A DNA stretch of 64,000 nucleotides. It comes from Persephonella hydrogeniphila. Its GTDB lineage: Bacteria > Aquificota > Aquificia > Aquificales > Hydrogenothermaceae. Positions 35,143 through 44,351 of this stretch are shown here, one piece after another (positions within the stretch are counted from its first letter, which is position 1; each line of letters opens with the position of its first letter). The translations under genes and the position numbers were made by a program. The notes beneath the pieces are model-generated. The model did not search any database. It had not been told where the DNA came from and saw nothing but the letters and a program-made list of their open reading frames with translations. The DNA lies in NCBI RefSeq assembly GCF_900215515.1, contig NZ_OBEI01000002.1, positions 186,001 to 250,000 of the forward strand, in the 5' to 3' direction.

Positions 35143-37188
35143 ATGATGCCAAATAGATTAATAAATGAGAAAAGTCCATATCTAAAACAGCACGCCAGCA
35201 ATCCTGTTGACTGGTATCCGTGGAGTAAAGAAGCTTTTGAGAAAGCCATAAAAGAAGATAAACCTATTTTTCTATCTATCGGTTACTCAACATGCCACTG
35301 GTGCCACGTTATGGAAAAGGAGTCTTTTGAAGATAAGGAGATAGCAGAAATTCTTAATGAAAATTTTGTTTCTATAAAAGTAGATAGGGAAGAAAGACCA
35401 GATATAGACAGCATATATATGAATGTATGTATGATGATGACAGGAAGAGGAGGATGGCCTCTAACTATCTTTATGACACCAGATAAAAGACCTTTTTACG
35501 CAGGAACATATTTTCCTAAAGAGGGAAGTTATACAAGAATCGGTCTTAAAGAACTTTTATTAAACATATCCAAGCTCTGGAAAGAGGACAGAAAAAAATT
35601 ATTAGACAGGGCTGAAGTAGTCGTTGACCACCTGAAAAAACTATCTGAGAAAAGTTCTGAAGAAAAGCTTACCGAAAACATAACAGAGATGTTATACCAA
35701 AAACTCAAAGATATATTTGATCCTTATTATGGAGGATTTGGAAGAAGACCAAAATTTCCTGTGCCCCACAACCTACTTTTCTTAATGAGGTATCACTACA
35801 GCACTGGTAAAGAGAACAGTATAGAGATGGTTAAACATACACTTACCAATATGAGACTTGGAGGGATCCATGACCATATCGGCTATGGATTTCACAGATA
35901 CTCTACAGATGAAAGATGGTTTTTACCACATTTTGAAAAAATGCTGTATGATCAGGCTACGCTTTTAATGGCTTACACCGAAGCGTTTCAGATAACAGGA
36001 GAGTCTCTATACAAACAGACTGTAGAAGAGATAATCCAGTATCTTACAAGGAATATGCTTTCTCCAGAGGGAGGATTTTATTCTGCGGAAGATGCAGACA
36101 GCGAAGGAGAAGAAGGGAAATTTTACGTATGGAGTTATGATGAACTTAAAGAAATAGTTGAAGATATTGATCTGTTTGAAGATATTTTTGGTATTACTCA
36201 AGAAGGAAATTACAGAGAAGAGCATACAGGAAGACCTACAGGAAAGAATATTCTTTATATGAGGAAAACACTTACTGATATATCAAAAGAAACAGGAATA
36301 TCTGAAGAAAAGCTAAGTCTAAAAATTTCTAACTGGAGGAAAAAACTATTTTCTGAAAGGAAAAAAAGAGTTCACCCTTTAAAAGATACAAAAATCCTAA
36401 CAGACTGGAATGGTCTTGTAATAGCAGGTCTGTCAAAGGCTTCTGTAATAAATCCAGAGTATATAAAGATAGCAAAAAATACAGCAGATTTTATACTCTC
36501 AAAGATGAAGACAAAAAATGGAACAGTTTTCCACAGATATAAAGATGGAGACGCTGATATAGATGGTTTTTTATCAGATTACTCTTATCTTGTGTGGGGA
36601 CTTATTGAATTGTACCAGCACTCATTTGAAGAAAAATATCTTATAGAGGCTGTAGAACTGACAGACAAGATGATAAAGCATTTTTGGGATAAAAAAGGGG
36701 GTTTTTATGACACCCCTGATTTTGGAGAGGAACTTATAGTAAGACCTAAAGAAGGGTATGATGGGGCTATTCCTTCTGGAAACTCTGTTGCTGTATATAA
36801 CCTTTTTAGACTATACAGGATAACAGGTAACACAGAATACAGGGATAGAGCTCTTAAAACAATTGAGTTTTTCGCAGAAAAGATAAAGAGCATACCATCC
36901 GGGTACAGTATGATGATTTTGGGTTTTGATTTTTACATAAGAGACGGAAAAGATATAGTGATTTCCGGAAAAGATTTCCTACAGGTAGAAAAAATATTAA
37001 AACAAACATTTGATCCCTATAGAACAGTGGTAATTAAAAAAGATGAATCTCTAAACAATCTCATACCACACCTCAGAGAGATTCCTGTAAAAGAAAGGAG
37101 CGAAGTATATATATGCGAAAATTTTAGCTGTGGTCTTCCTTTAACAGATATAGAAGAAATCTCCGAAAAATTGATTAGGAAAAGTTAA
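35143..37188 (+). CDS. Thioredoxin-domain YyaL/SPATA20-like protein (DUF255)
   Basis: This 681-residue protein of the YyaL/DUF255 family has an N-terminal thioredoxin-like domain (about 1-165) with the conserved NPVDWYPW and [11 protein letters not shown] (CxxC). An alpha/alpha-barrel region resembling N-acylglucosamine epimerase or glycosidase (about 180-600; [28 protein letters not shown]) and a small C-terminal domain follow. Function is unknown in all organisms to my knowledge. An AAGGAG precedes two adjacent ATG codons, so the start may be either. A CcsA-like gene follows 47 bases later. Confidence 0.9.
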   Translation: MMPNRLINEKSPYLKQHASNPVDWYPWSKEAFEKAIKEDKPIFLSIGYSTCHWCHVMEKESFEDKEIAEILNENFVSIKVDREERPDIDSIYMNVCMMMTGRGGWPLTIFMTPDKRPFYAGTYFPKEGSYTRIGLKELLLNISKLWKEDRKKLLDRAEVVVDHLKKLSEKSSEEKLTENITEMLYQKLKDIFDPYYGGFGRRPKFPVPHNLLFLMRYHYSTGKENSIEMVKHTLTNMRLGGIHDHIGYGFHRYSTDERWFLPHFEKMLYDQATLLMAYTEAFQITGESLYKQTVEEIIQYLTRNMLSPEGGFYSAEDADSEGEEGKFYVWSYDELKEIVEDIDLFEDIFGITQEGNYREEHTGRPTGKNILYMRKTLTDISKETGISEEKLSLKISNWRKKLFSERKKRVHPLKDTKILTDWNGLVIAGLSKASVINPEYIKIAKNTADFILSKMKTKNGTVFHRYKDGDADIDGFLSDYSYLVWGLIELYQHSFEEKYLIEAVELTDKMIKHFWDKKGGFYDTPDFGEELIVRPKEGYDGAIPSGNSVAVYNLFRLYRITGNTEYRDRALKTIEFFAEKIKSIPSGYSMMILGFDFYIRDGKDIVISGKDFLQVEKILKQTFDPYRTVVIKKDESLNNLIPHLREIPVKERSEVYICENFSCGLPLTDIEEISEKLIRKS

Positions 37189-37235
37189 TACGGTAGTTTT
37201 ATAATAATTTTTAAAAACTATATCAGGGTGGTATT

Positions 37236-38036
37236 TTGTTAAAATTACTGATTGTTGTAATCTTAATGTCTTACTTCATATCCTCTATAGGGTTCTGGGT
37301 TTATCTGTTCACCAAAAAAGACGCAGGAAAGAAGTTTGGGTTCAGTTTTTACGGGATAGGTTTTCTTTTACAGCTCATTTATATAGGAATTAAAGATTAT
37401 CAGGCAAAAAGTTTTGCTATGGCAACAGAAAGAGAACTACCATTTTTTCTGGCTTTTTCTATAGCTATAGTTTTTTTCGGACTGTCCTGGAAATACAAGA
37501 AACAGCTCAGAGATTTTGGTTCTCTGTTTGCCCCGATAAATGTTTTTCTTGTTGCTCTGACGCTTCCCTATTATGGAGAAATCACAACAGAGTATAAAAA
37601 TATCTGGTTCTATGCCCATGTTATCCTTTCAATGATGGCATATGCTTTCATAATTGCTGGAGCAGTAGTTGCTTTTGTTTACATTCTTACACAGAGAGAT
37701 CTTAAAAGGAAAAAGCTTGACTCATTTTTTGTCTCAAAATTTTCTTCATCATTAATGCTTCTACAGGATATAGAGTACAAATCAAATGTAATTGCATTTA
37801 TTATGCTTTCTCTTGCATTGATAGCATCATCTGTATGGTCAAGTGTTTATCTGGGAAAACACTGGATATGGGATCCTAAACAGATAGCTCTTTCTCTTCT
37901 GTGGGTATACTACGGTTTTATAATTCATATGATGGTAATAAAACATGAAAAGGGGAAGAAAGCCTCCTATCTAACAGTTCTTGGAGGCTTTTTTGCATTT
38001 GTTATCTACTGGTTTATTAAGCATCCTAACTATTGA
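37236..38036 (+). CDS. ccsA: Cytochrome c assembly protein, CcsA/ResC-like
   Basis: This 266-residue inner-membrane protein of the heme-handling (HHP) family delivers heme for cytochrome c maturation (System II). It has about eight hydrophobic helices, a tryptophan-rich heme-binding motif (WSSVYLGKHWIWDPKQ) related to the WWD domain, and likely heme His residues in WFYAHVIL and HMMVIKHE. The start is TTG with GGGTGG 5 bases before. It would serve the Sox cytochromes. CcsB, its usual partner, is not in the window. The end overlaps converging pyrE by 11 bases. Confidence 0.85.
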   Translation: MLKLLIVVILMSYFISSIGFWVYLFTKKDAGKKFGFSFYGIGFLLQLIYIGIKDYQAKSFAMATERELPFFLAFSIAIVFFGLSWKYKKQLRDFGSLFAPINVFLVALTLPYYGEITTEYKNIWFYAHVILSMMAYAFIIAGAVVAFVYILTQRDLKRKKLDSFFVSKFSSSLMLLQDIEYKSNVIAFIMLSLALIASSVWSSVYLGKHWIWDPKQIALSLLWVYYGFIIHMMVIKHEKGKKASYLTVLGGFFAFVIYWFIKHPNY

Positions 38037-38577
38037 GAAGTTCAGATATTTTAAAAACAGGGTAGAAATCAAACCCTTCGTTTTTGATATTTTCTTCTCC
38101 TCCTTCTTCCCTATCAACGAGAGCTATAATACCAAGTATCTCAAGACCATAATCTTTTGCCACCTTTGCAGCTTTTAGAGAAGAACCTGCTGTTGTTACA
38201 ACATCTTCAACAATAAAAACTTTTTCTCCAGGCTTTACATTTCCCTCTATCTGTTTTCCTGTTCCATGGCCTTTTGGCTCTTTTCTGACTACGAAAGGTT
38301 TTACAGGCTGTTTATTCAGATAAGAGATAATAGAAGTTGCATAGGATATAGGGTCTGCTCCTAATGTCAGACCACCGATAGCATCTGGATTTCTCCCTTT
38401 TATCATATTAAATATGAGATTTCCTATTATATATCCCCCTTCAGGGTCTAAAGTTATAGTTCTCAAATCAATGTAGTATGTGCTCATCTTTCCAGAAGAT
38501 AATTTGAAAATTGGCTTGTCTGATACTTTTAATGCCCTTTCAAGTATCATTGTTTTTAGTTTTTCTCTATAGTCCAA
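38026..38577 (-). CDS. pyrE: Orotate phosphoribosyltransferase
   Basis: PyrE joins orotate and PRPP to OMP in pyrimidine synthesis. The 183 residues show the PRPP-binding FIVEDVVTTAGSSLKAA and the catalytic-loop RKEPKGHGTGKQIEG. Length is normal for the short bacterial/archaeal form. A 49-base gap separates it from ligA upstream on the same strand. Confidence 0.95.
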   Translation of the reverse strand: MDYREKLKTMILERALKVSDKPIFKLSSGKMSTYYIDLRTITLDPEGGYIIGNLIFNMIKGRNPDAIGGLTLGADPISYATSIISYLNKQPVKPFVVRKEPKGHGTGKQIEGNVKPGEKVFIVEDVVTTAGSSLKAAKVAKDYGLEILGIIALVDREEGGEENIKNEGFDFYPVFKISELLNS

Positions 38578-38626
38578 TCCTTAATCTCCTCAACAGTTTT
38601 TTAAATAGATTATACCCTGCCGTGAG

Positions 38627-40771
38627 TTATATATTCACCTTTCCCCTCAGATCTTCAGGTATATGGTTCTTGATCATATCTATAAACTCTTCTTCGTTTA
38701 TCGTTTTTATTCCAAGCTGCATTGCTTTCCTGTATTTTGAACCGGGATTTTCTCCAACTACAACGTAGCTTGTTTTCCGGCTTACAGAGTTCGTGGCATG
38801 TCCTCCTAATCTTTCAACTATTTCCTGTGCAACTTCCCGTGAGCAACACTGTAATGCTCCTGTGAATACAAAAGTCTTTCCTTCAAATAGATGCTCTACT
38901 TTTTCTTCTTTTTCTTTACATGTGTTTACGCCAAGTTCTTTGAGCTCGTAGATCATTTTTATATTTTGCTCATTATGGAAAAAGTCGTATATACTTCTTG
39001 CAACCACATAACCTATGTCTGGCAGCTTTTCAAGATCTTCCACTGACCAGTCTTTTAGATCTTCAACGCATTTTATATGTTCCGATAAAGTTTTTGCTGT
39101 TACTTTTCCTACGTATCTTATACCAAGTCCGGTAATCAGTCTGTTGATAGGTCTGTGCTTTGATTCTTCTACAGCCTGTTTCAGATTTTCAACAGACTTT
39201 TCTCCCCATCCTTCAAGTTTTTTAATCCTGTCGTACGGAAGTCTGTATATATCAGGTATCGATCTTAAGAATCCAAGATCGTAAAATCTTCTTACTATCG
39301 CTTCTCCTAGACCCCTTATATCCATAGCGTCCTTTGATGCAAAATATATGATTCTTTCTACAACCTGTGCAGGACAGTTTATGTTTACACATCTCCATAC
39401 AGCTTCTCCTGGAGGTCTTACAAGTGGAGAACCGCAGGCAGGACAGTTTTTAGGGAACTCAATGGGTTTTTCTTTACCTGTCCTTGCTTCTTTTATAACT
39501 TTGACTACATAGGGAATAACATCACCAGCCCTCTCTATTAAAACAAGATCCCCTACCCTGATATCTTTCTCTTTTATGAAGTCTTCATTTATAAGTGAAA
39601 CAGAAGATACAGTAACTCCACCTATCTCTACAGGTTCAAGTTTTGCAACAGGGGTTACAGCTCCGGTTCTTCCTACCTGAAACACTACTTTTATTATTCT
39701 GGTGGTTGCCTGCCTTGCTCTGAATTTGAAAGCTATAGCCCATCTTGGATGGTGGGATGTTACACCTAATTTATCATAAAGGGAGATATCATTTACCTTT
39801 ACCACCATCCCATCAAGTTCATAAGGATACTCATCTCTTTTTTGCTCCCACTCTTTACAGTACTCTATAACCTCTTTAATCCCTTTGCATACCTTTATCT
39901 CTTTGTAGGGTGACCTAAAGCCTAATTCATAAAGCATCTTTATAGATTCATTATGTTTCCTTATTTTTGTACCAAGTAGATTGTTGTTATTTTCATCTAC
40001 AGCGTATGTGATCTGGTATACAAATGCTTCAAGATTTCTTTTTGCAACTTCCTTAGGATCCTGTAGTCTTATTGAACCGGCTGCAGCGTTTCTTGGATTT
40101 GCAAATAGTGGAAGTCCTTCTTCAAGCCTCTCCTGATTTATTTTTTTAAAGATATCTTTTCTTATAAGGACTTCTCCCCTGATTTCTATCTTATTTATAC
40201 CGTAGCTTTCAAAGTCTGCAGATAATGGGATTGTTTTTATTGTCCTCAGGTTGTTTGTTATATCTTCGCCAACTATACCATCTCCTCTTGTTGCTCCTCT
40301 GACAAATAGATTGTTTTCATAAACCAGAGATATCCCTGCTCCGTCAAACTTTGGTTCTACAGAGTACTCTACAATATCAAGACCTGTTGCTTCCCTTACC
40401 CTCCTGTCAAAATCTCTGAGATCCTCCTCATTGTAAGAGTTATCTAAAGATAGCATAGGAGCAAGATGTTTTACCTGTGGAAACTCTTTTGTAAGACCGG
40501 AAGCCACTCTCTGTGTCGGTGAATCTGGTGTAATAAGTTCTGGGAACTTTCTTTCTATCTTTTTCAGCAGATGAAATAGCTTGTCGTATTCATAGTCAGA
40601 AATAACAGGATTGGCCAGAACATAGTATCTCCAGTCATGGTATCTGATGACTTCTCTAAGATCTTTTACTATTTTTTCTGCATCTTTTATATTTTTTATC
40701 TGATCTATACTTATCTTTAGCAGTTCTTTTGTTTTCTGTATCAGTTCTCTCTGTTTTTCTTCTGTGTACAT
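38627..40771 (-). CDS. ligA: NAD-dependent DNA ligase
   Basis: LigA seals nicks in replication and repair using NAD. The 714 residues run through the NAD-binding Ia domain (YYVLANPVISDYEYD), the nucleotidyltransferase with active-site Lys in VEPKFDGAGISL, an OB fold, a four-Cys zinc finger (CPACG...CVNINCP), helix-hairpin-helix repeats and a C-terminal BRCT domain (GKTFVFTGAL). It is slightly longer than the usual ~670 residues. The start lies one base after the deoC stop, so it is transcribed with the dnaJ-hspR group. Confidence 0.97.
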   Translation of the reverse strand: MYTEEKQRELIQKTKELLKISIDQIKNIKDAEKIVKDLREVIRYHDWRYYVLANPVISDYEYDKLFHLLKKIERKFPELITPDSPTQRVASGLTKEFPQVKHLAPMLSLDNSYNEEDLRDFDRRVREATGLDIVEYSVEPKFDGAGISLVYENNLFVRGATRGDGIVGEDITNNLRTIKTIPLSADFESYGINKIEIRGEVLIRKDIFKKINQERLEEGLPLFANPRNAAAGSIRLQDPKEVAKRNLEAFVYQITYAVDENNNNLLGTKIRKHNESIKMLYELGFRSPYKEIKVCKGIKEVIEYCKEWEQKRDEYPYELDGMVVKVNDISLYDKLGVTSHHPRWAIAFKFRARQATTRIIKVVFQVGRTGAVTPVAKLEPVEIGGVTVSSVSLINEDFIKEKDIRVGDLVLIERAGDVIPYVVKVIKEARTGKEKPIEFPKNCPACGSPLVRPPGEAVWRCVNINCPAQVVERIIYFASKDAMDIRGLGEAIVRRFYDLGFLRSIPDIYRLPYDRIKKLEGWGEKSVENLKQAVEESKHRPINRLITGLGIRYVGKVTAKTLSEHIKCVEDLKDWSVEDLEKLPDIGYVVARSIYDFFHNEQNIKMIYELKELGVNTCKEKEEKVEHLFEGKTFVFTGALQCCSREVAQEIVERLGGHATNSVSRKTSYVVVGENPGSKYRKAMQLGIKTINEEEFIDMIKNHIPEDLRGKVNI

Positions 40772-40772
40772 T

Positions 40773-41429
40773 TTAACGCCCCTTGATTATATCAATACTG
40801 TGACTTGAACCTATCCTGTCAGCACCTGCTTTTATCATTTCGACAGCGGTTTTATAATCCCTAATTCCTCCTGCAGCTTTAATTTTTATTTTTCCGTCGG
40901 CTATCTTTTTCCACAGTTTTATATCTTCTATCTTGGCTCCGGAGGGAGCAAAGCTTGTGGATGTTTTTATAAATTCTGCTCCTGCATTTATAACTATATC
41001 TAAGGCGATCCTTTTTTCTTCTTCTGACAGATAAGCTGTTTCTACAATTATTTTGTGAACTGCATCTTTTGTGTATGATATTATCGTTTTTAGTTCATTT
41101 TCAACAAAACTGTAATCTCCTGATTTGAAAGCTCCTATATTCCACACAATATCAAGCTCATCTGCCCCATCATTAATGGCTGTAGAGGCTTCAACAAGTT
41201 TGGTTTTTGGAGTGTTTGCCCCAAGAGGAAATCCTACAACACTACACACTTTAACATTTGAACCGTTTAGCATTGTTTTAGCGTATTTTACATAAAAAGG
41301 GTTAACGCATACAGAATGAAATCTATAGTGGACGGCTTCTTTACACAGGATTTCTATATCTTCAAAGGTGGCGTAAGGTTTCAGATTAGAATGATCTATG
41401 TACTTACTTATGTCTAAAAACGAATCCAT
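40773..41429 (-). CDS. deoC: Deoxyribose-phosphate aldolase
   Basis: DeoC cleaves deoxyribose 5-phosphate to glyceraldehyde 3-phosphate and acetaldehyde. The 218-residue TIM barrel has the Schiff-base Lys in AEFIKTSTSF, the substrate Asp in DELDIVWNIG and the second conserved Lys in IKAAGGIRDY. The gene overlaps prmA by 26 bases and precedes ligA by one base. Confidence 0.95.
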   Translation of the reverse strand: MDSFLDISKYIDHSNLKPYATFEDIEILCKEAVHYRFHSVCVNPFYVKYAKTMLNGSNVKVCSVVGFPLGANTPKTKLVEASTAINDGADELDIVWNIGAFKSGDYSFVENELKTIISYTKDAVHKIIVETAYLSEEEKRIALDIVINAGAEFIKTSTSFAPSGAKIEDIKLWKKIADGKIKIKAAGGIRDYKTAVEMIKAGADRIGSSHSIDIIKGR

Positions 41430-42237
41430 ACCATAACTCCCCTTCCTTTCCTTCTTCCGGCTGTGAGAGCTCTTTTACAGGGATAAGTTTGCTTTTATCA
41501 GCCATCTTTAGTATATCTGTTTTTTCTTTTTCTTTAAATATACCGCTTATGATCAGGTATCTGTTAAATAGAGAGGCTATAGTTTTGAAATGTTTTCTAA
41601 ATATATCTATCTGCAGATTCGCAAGTACAGTATCGTACTTTTTATCGATCTCTTCCACTGATTTTTTTTGACAGTTTATTTTTACCTCATTTTCCCAGGC
41701 ATTTTGCTGGCATTCTTCAACGGCTTCTTCCTGTATATCGATAGCGTCAACAAAAGCTCCTATCTTTGCTGCAGCTATTGCCAGTATCCCTGAGCCTGTT
41801 CCTATGTCTAAGATATACTCTCCTTTATTCACGTATTCTGGAATAAGTCTAAGCATGATCTGTGTTGTTGGGTGGAGACCTGTACCAAAAGCCATACCGG
41901 GTTTTATTTTTATAGGTATAAGGTCATTTCCTGTGTAGACTTCCCACTCAGGTATTATTATAAAAGGGGGAATTCTGATAGGCTGGAAGTTCTCTTTCCA
42001 TTTTTCTTCCCAGTTTTCTTCTGTAATATCTTCTTCTAATATGAGAGTTCCTCCTCCTAAATCTTCAAATATCTCATTGATGGAGTTTTTTATTCCCTCC
42101 ACCTCTTCATTCTGTGCATATATCGCAAAAACAACTTCATTTTCATCCCTGTTAAGGATCTCAAAACCGTATCCATTAAACTCCACAACAAAAATCTCAA
42201 ATAATGATGCAGGAAGAGAATAAATGAGTTTTTTCAT
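41404..42237 (-). CDS. prmA: Ribosomal protein L11 methyltransferase
   Basis: PrmA trimethylates ribosomal protein L11. The 277 residues have a short N-terminal substrate-recognition domain and a SAM domain with the family signature PGMAFGTGLHPTTQ, motif I LDIGTGSGILAIAA and the NLQIDIF loop. The ATG overlaps the stop of the upstream small gene by one base. PrmA next to DnaJ is a common order in bacteria. Confidence 0.94.
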   Translation of the reverse strand: MKKLIYSLPASLFEIFVVEFNGYGFEILNRDENEVVFAIYAQNEEVEGIKNSINEIFEDLGGGTLILEEDITEENWEEKWKENFQPIRIPPFIIIPEWEVYTGNDLIPIKIKPGMAFGTGLHPTTQIMLRLIPEYVNKGEYILDIGTGSGILAIAAAKIGAFVDAIDIQEEAVEECQQNAWENEVKINCQKKSVEEIDKKYDTVLANLQIDIFRKHFKTIASLFNRYLIISGIFKEKEKTDILKMADKSKLIPVKELSQPEEGKEGELWYGFVFRHK

Positions 42238-42662
42238 TATTCTACCTTTTCAAAAGTGAATATCAGATTTCCGTAAGTATCGTACTCTATTTTTATGAGA
42301 AATTTTTTTCCGTCAATGTCTTTCTCTGTTTGTATGTAATTGTACACATCTACCTTTCCGTTGCTTTTTATCTTAATTTTCCTTATCTGTTTAGCTTCAT
42401 CAACAGTCAGGGAATATACTATTTTCAGATGTATACCGTCGTTGTGTTCTATCTCTTCGATCTTTTCTAACTCAGGTAAAGGAGCAGAGTCTATCTTGTC
42501 AATCCAATCTTCATAAAGGTCTTCAAGCTCTACAGATATTTTAGTTCCGTCTTCTATTTTGTCAGAATCGGTAGAACTCAGTTCTTCTTCTAAGATTGTT
42601 TTTATGTAAGAAAAAACCTCTTTAAAATTACTTTCTACTTCTTTTCGGAGGCCTTCTTCCAA
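42237..42662 (-). CDS. Hypothetical acidic protein, 141 residues
   Basis: I do not recognise this family. It is a soluble, acidic protein with an N-terminal helix (about 1-30), a Ser/Asp-rich stretch, then a beta-rich C-terminal half (IHLKIVYSLTVDEAKQI, KIKSNGKVDVYNYI). No cysteine, signal or membrane segment is present. It lies 2 bases after hspR and overlaps prmA by one base, so it is part of the heat-shock-type operon. A role in protein quality control is possible by position only. Confidence 0.7.
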   Translation of the reverse strand: MEEGLRKEVESNFKEVFSYIKTILEEELSSTDSDKIEDGTKISVELEDLYEDWIDKIDSAPLPELEKIEEIEHNDGIHLKIVYSLTVDEAKQIRKIKIKSNGKVDVYNYIQTEKDIDGKKFLIKIEYDTYGNLIFTFEKVE

Positions 42663-42664
42663 TA

Positions 42665-43108
42665 TTATTCACCTTCCTCTTCTTTTCTGTAATTATTATA
42701 CATATACTCTTCTATCCTTGTTATTTCTACCTTTGGAATCCTCATTAGAGCATTTTTTTGTTCTTCTGCACTTTCAGCGTATCTTCTCTTTATCTCTTCC
42801 TGTATATATTCCAGCAGGTATTCAATCTGTTTCTGCATCTGCATCATCTGCTCTCTCATTCTCAAAATTGCATCTACACCTGCCAGATTGACCCCTAACT
42901 CCCTTGTAAGGAAAAGTATAAACTCTAATTTTTCTATATCTTCCTGAGAGTACAGTCTTGTTTTTCCTTCTGTTCTGGAAGGGGTAAGAAGTCCTTCCCT
43001 CTCATAAAGCCTTAATGTCTGGGGATGTATATTAAACATTCTTGAAACAGCACCTATCATATATAAAGGCTCTTTTTTGTTTTTCTTGTTTTTCTTCATC
43101 TTCACCAC
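42665..43108 (-). CDS. hspR: HspR-type MerR-family heat-shock regulator
   Basis: HspR represses dnaK/dnaJ-type operons until heat stress, often with DnaK as co-repressor. The 147 residues begin with a basic stretch, then the MerR helix-turn-helix PLYMIGAVSRMFNIHPQTLRLYEREGLLTPSR, the signature of this group, and a coiled-coil dimer region with many Met and Gln. It sits 5 bases after dnaJ, the usual place for autoregulation. No clear HAIR box (CTTGAGT-N7-ACTCAAG) is seen upstream of dnaJ, so the binding site may differ. Confidence 0.88.
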   Translation of the reverse strand: MVKMKKNKKNKKEPLYMIGAVSRMFNIHPQTLRLYEREGLLTPSRTEGKTRLYSQEDIEKLEFILFLTRELGVNLAGVDAILRMREQMMQMQKQIEYLLEYIQEEIKRRYAESAEEQKNALMRIPKVEITRIEEYMYNNYRKEEEGE

Positions 43109-43113
43109 CTCTT

Positions 43114-44247
43114 TTAAGGTTTTTCAAACCTTGTTGTAGGTTTTGGAATTTCTTTATTAAGCTCTTCTACAAGTTTTTTAGCTTTTCTTGAAAGCTCCTT
43201 CTTTGAAGGAATGATCACGTTAACCACTACAACAAGGTCTCCATATCCTGAAGATTTTAATCTGGGCATACCTTTTCCGTGTATTCTGATCTGCTGTCCG
43301 CTCTGTGTACCTTCCGGTATTTTTACCTTTTCAGTTTTTCCGTCTATTGTAGGTATTTCTATCTCTGTTCCTAATATAGCTTCGGTAATATTTAGATTAA
43401 CCTTTACATATAGATTATCTCCTTTTCTTTCGTACAACCAGTGTGGTTGAACATTAACTATGATCCACAGATCCCCCGGAGGACCACCGAATCTTCCACT
43501 GTGTCCTTTTCCGGGAACTCTCAGCTTTGTTCCGTTATCGACACCGGGAGGTATTCTCACTTTTACTGTTTCTGTTTTCATAACAAGCCCACGGCCATTA
43601 CAAACATCGCAGGCTTCCTGTATGTATCCTGCTCCTTTACATCTCGGACATGTTTGTGATATATGCATGAAACCTGAAGAGTATGTTATCTGCCCTGTTC
43701 CTCCACATTCAGGACAAACAACTGGTTGACTTCCTGGTTTTTCTCCTGTTCCAGCACATTTTTCGCATATAACGTATCTTGGAACTTCTATACTAAGTGT
43801 GGTTCCTCTGTATGCATCTTCAAGGGATATGGTTACTGTCTGGTATATATCTTCTCCTCTTTCGCTCCTGTATGTTTTTTTCCTTTCCTGGTATGTTCTT
43901 CTTTTGCTTCCTCCAAAAAAGTCAGAAAAATTAAACAGATCTTCTAATATATCGTCTATATTCATACCAAATCCGCCGAAACCTTCAAACCCTGTACTTT
44001 CTCTTCCAGCACCTGCACCTGTAAATGCAGCGTGTCCAAACTGATCGTATAGTTTTCTTTTTTCCGGATCAGACAGAATCTGATATGCTTCGCTTATCTC
44101 CTTAAATTTTTCTTCAGCTTCCTTATTATTTGGGTTCAGGTCAGGATGGTACTTTCTTGCGAGTCTTCTGTAAGCCTTTTTTATCTCATCCTGTGTTGCG
44201 TTTCTACTTACTCCAAGAATTTCGTAGTAATCTTTTTTTGCTGCCAT
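43114..44247 (-). CDS. dnaJ: Chaperone protein DnaJ
   Basis: DnaJ delivers unfolded proteins to DnaK and stimulates its ATPase. The 377 residues have a J domain (1-70) with the HPD motif in YHPDLNPN, a Gly/Phe-rich region, four CxxCxGxG zinc repeats ([32 protein letters not shown]) and C-terminal substrate domains. It is the first gene of dnaJ-hspR-orf-prmA-deoC-ligA, behind a good promoter at 44282-44310. dnaK and grpE are not in this window. Confidence 0.96.
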   Translation of the reverse strand: MAAKKDYYEILGVSRNATQDEIKKAYRRLARKYHPDLNPNNKEAEEKFKEISEAYQILSDPEKRKLYDQFGHAAFTGAGAGRESTGFEGFGGFGMNIDDILEDLFNFSDFFGGSKRRTYQERKKTYRSERGEDIYQTVTISLEDAYRGTTLSIEVPRYVICEKCAGTGEKPGSQPVVCPECGGTGQITYSSGFMHISQTCPRCKGAGYIQEACDVCNGRGLVMKTETVKVRIPPGVDNGTKLRVPGKGHSGRFGGPPGDLWIIVNVQPHWLYERKGDNLYVKVNLNITEAILGTEIEIPTIDGKTEKVKIPEGTQSGQQIRIHGKGMPRLKSSGYGDLVVVVNVIIPSKKELSRKAKKLVEELNKEIPKPTTRFEKP

Positions 44248-44281
44248 TGGCGCCTCTTCAACAGATTTTATTATTACTTTA

Positions 44282-44310
44282 AATATATAACTTTAGTATG
44301 GTATTGTCAA
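44282..44310 (-). promoter_or_regulatory. Sigma-70-type promoter for the dnaJ operon
   Basis: Read on the - strand, a perfect TTGACA (44305-44310) is followed by 17 bases and TATATT (44282-44287). It lies about 35 bases before the dnaJ ATG. This is one of the best housekeeping promoters in the window. Confidence 0.7.
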
Positions 44311-44335
44311 ATTTTGTCAGGTTATTACTGAAAGT

Positions 44336-44347
44336 TACAGTTCTGTA
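44336..44347. promoter_or_regulatory. Palindrome upstream of the dnaJ promoter
   Basis: TACAG-TT-CTGTA is a perfect 12-base palindrome about 25 bases upstream of the -35 box, between hisD and dnaJ. It might be an operator for HspR or another regulator. The sequence does not match the known HAIR consensus. Confidence 0.3.
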
Positions 44348-44351
44348 CTGA

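Noticed and set aside
37194-37220. TAGTTTT/AAAACTA inverted repeat after the YyaL-like gene as a terminator
   Set aside because: The stem is pure A/T apart from one G-C pair, the loop is 13 bases and no T tract follows.
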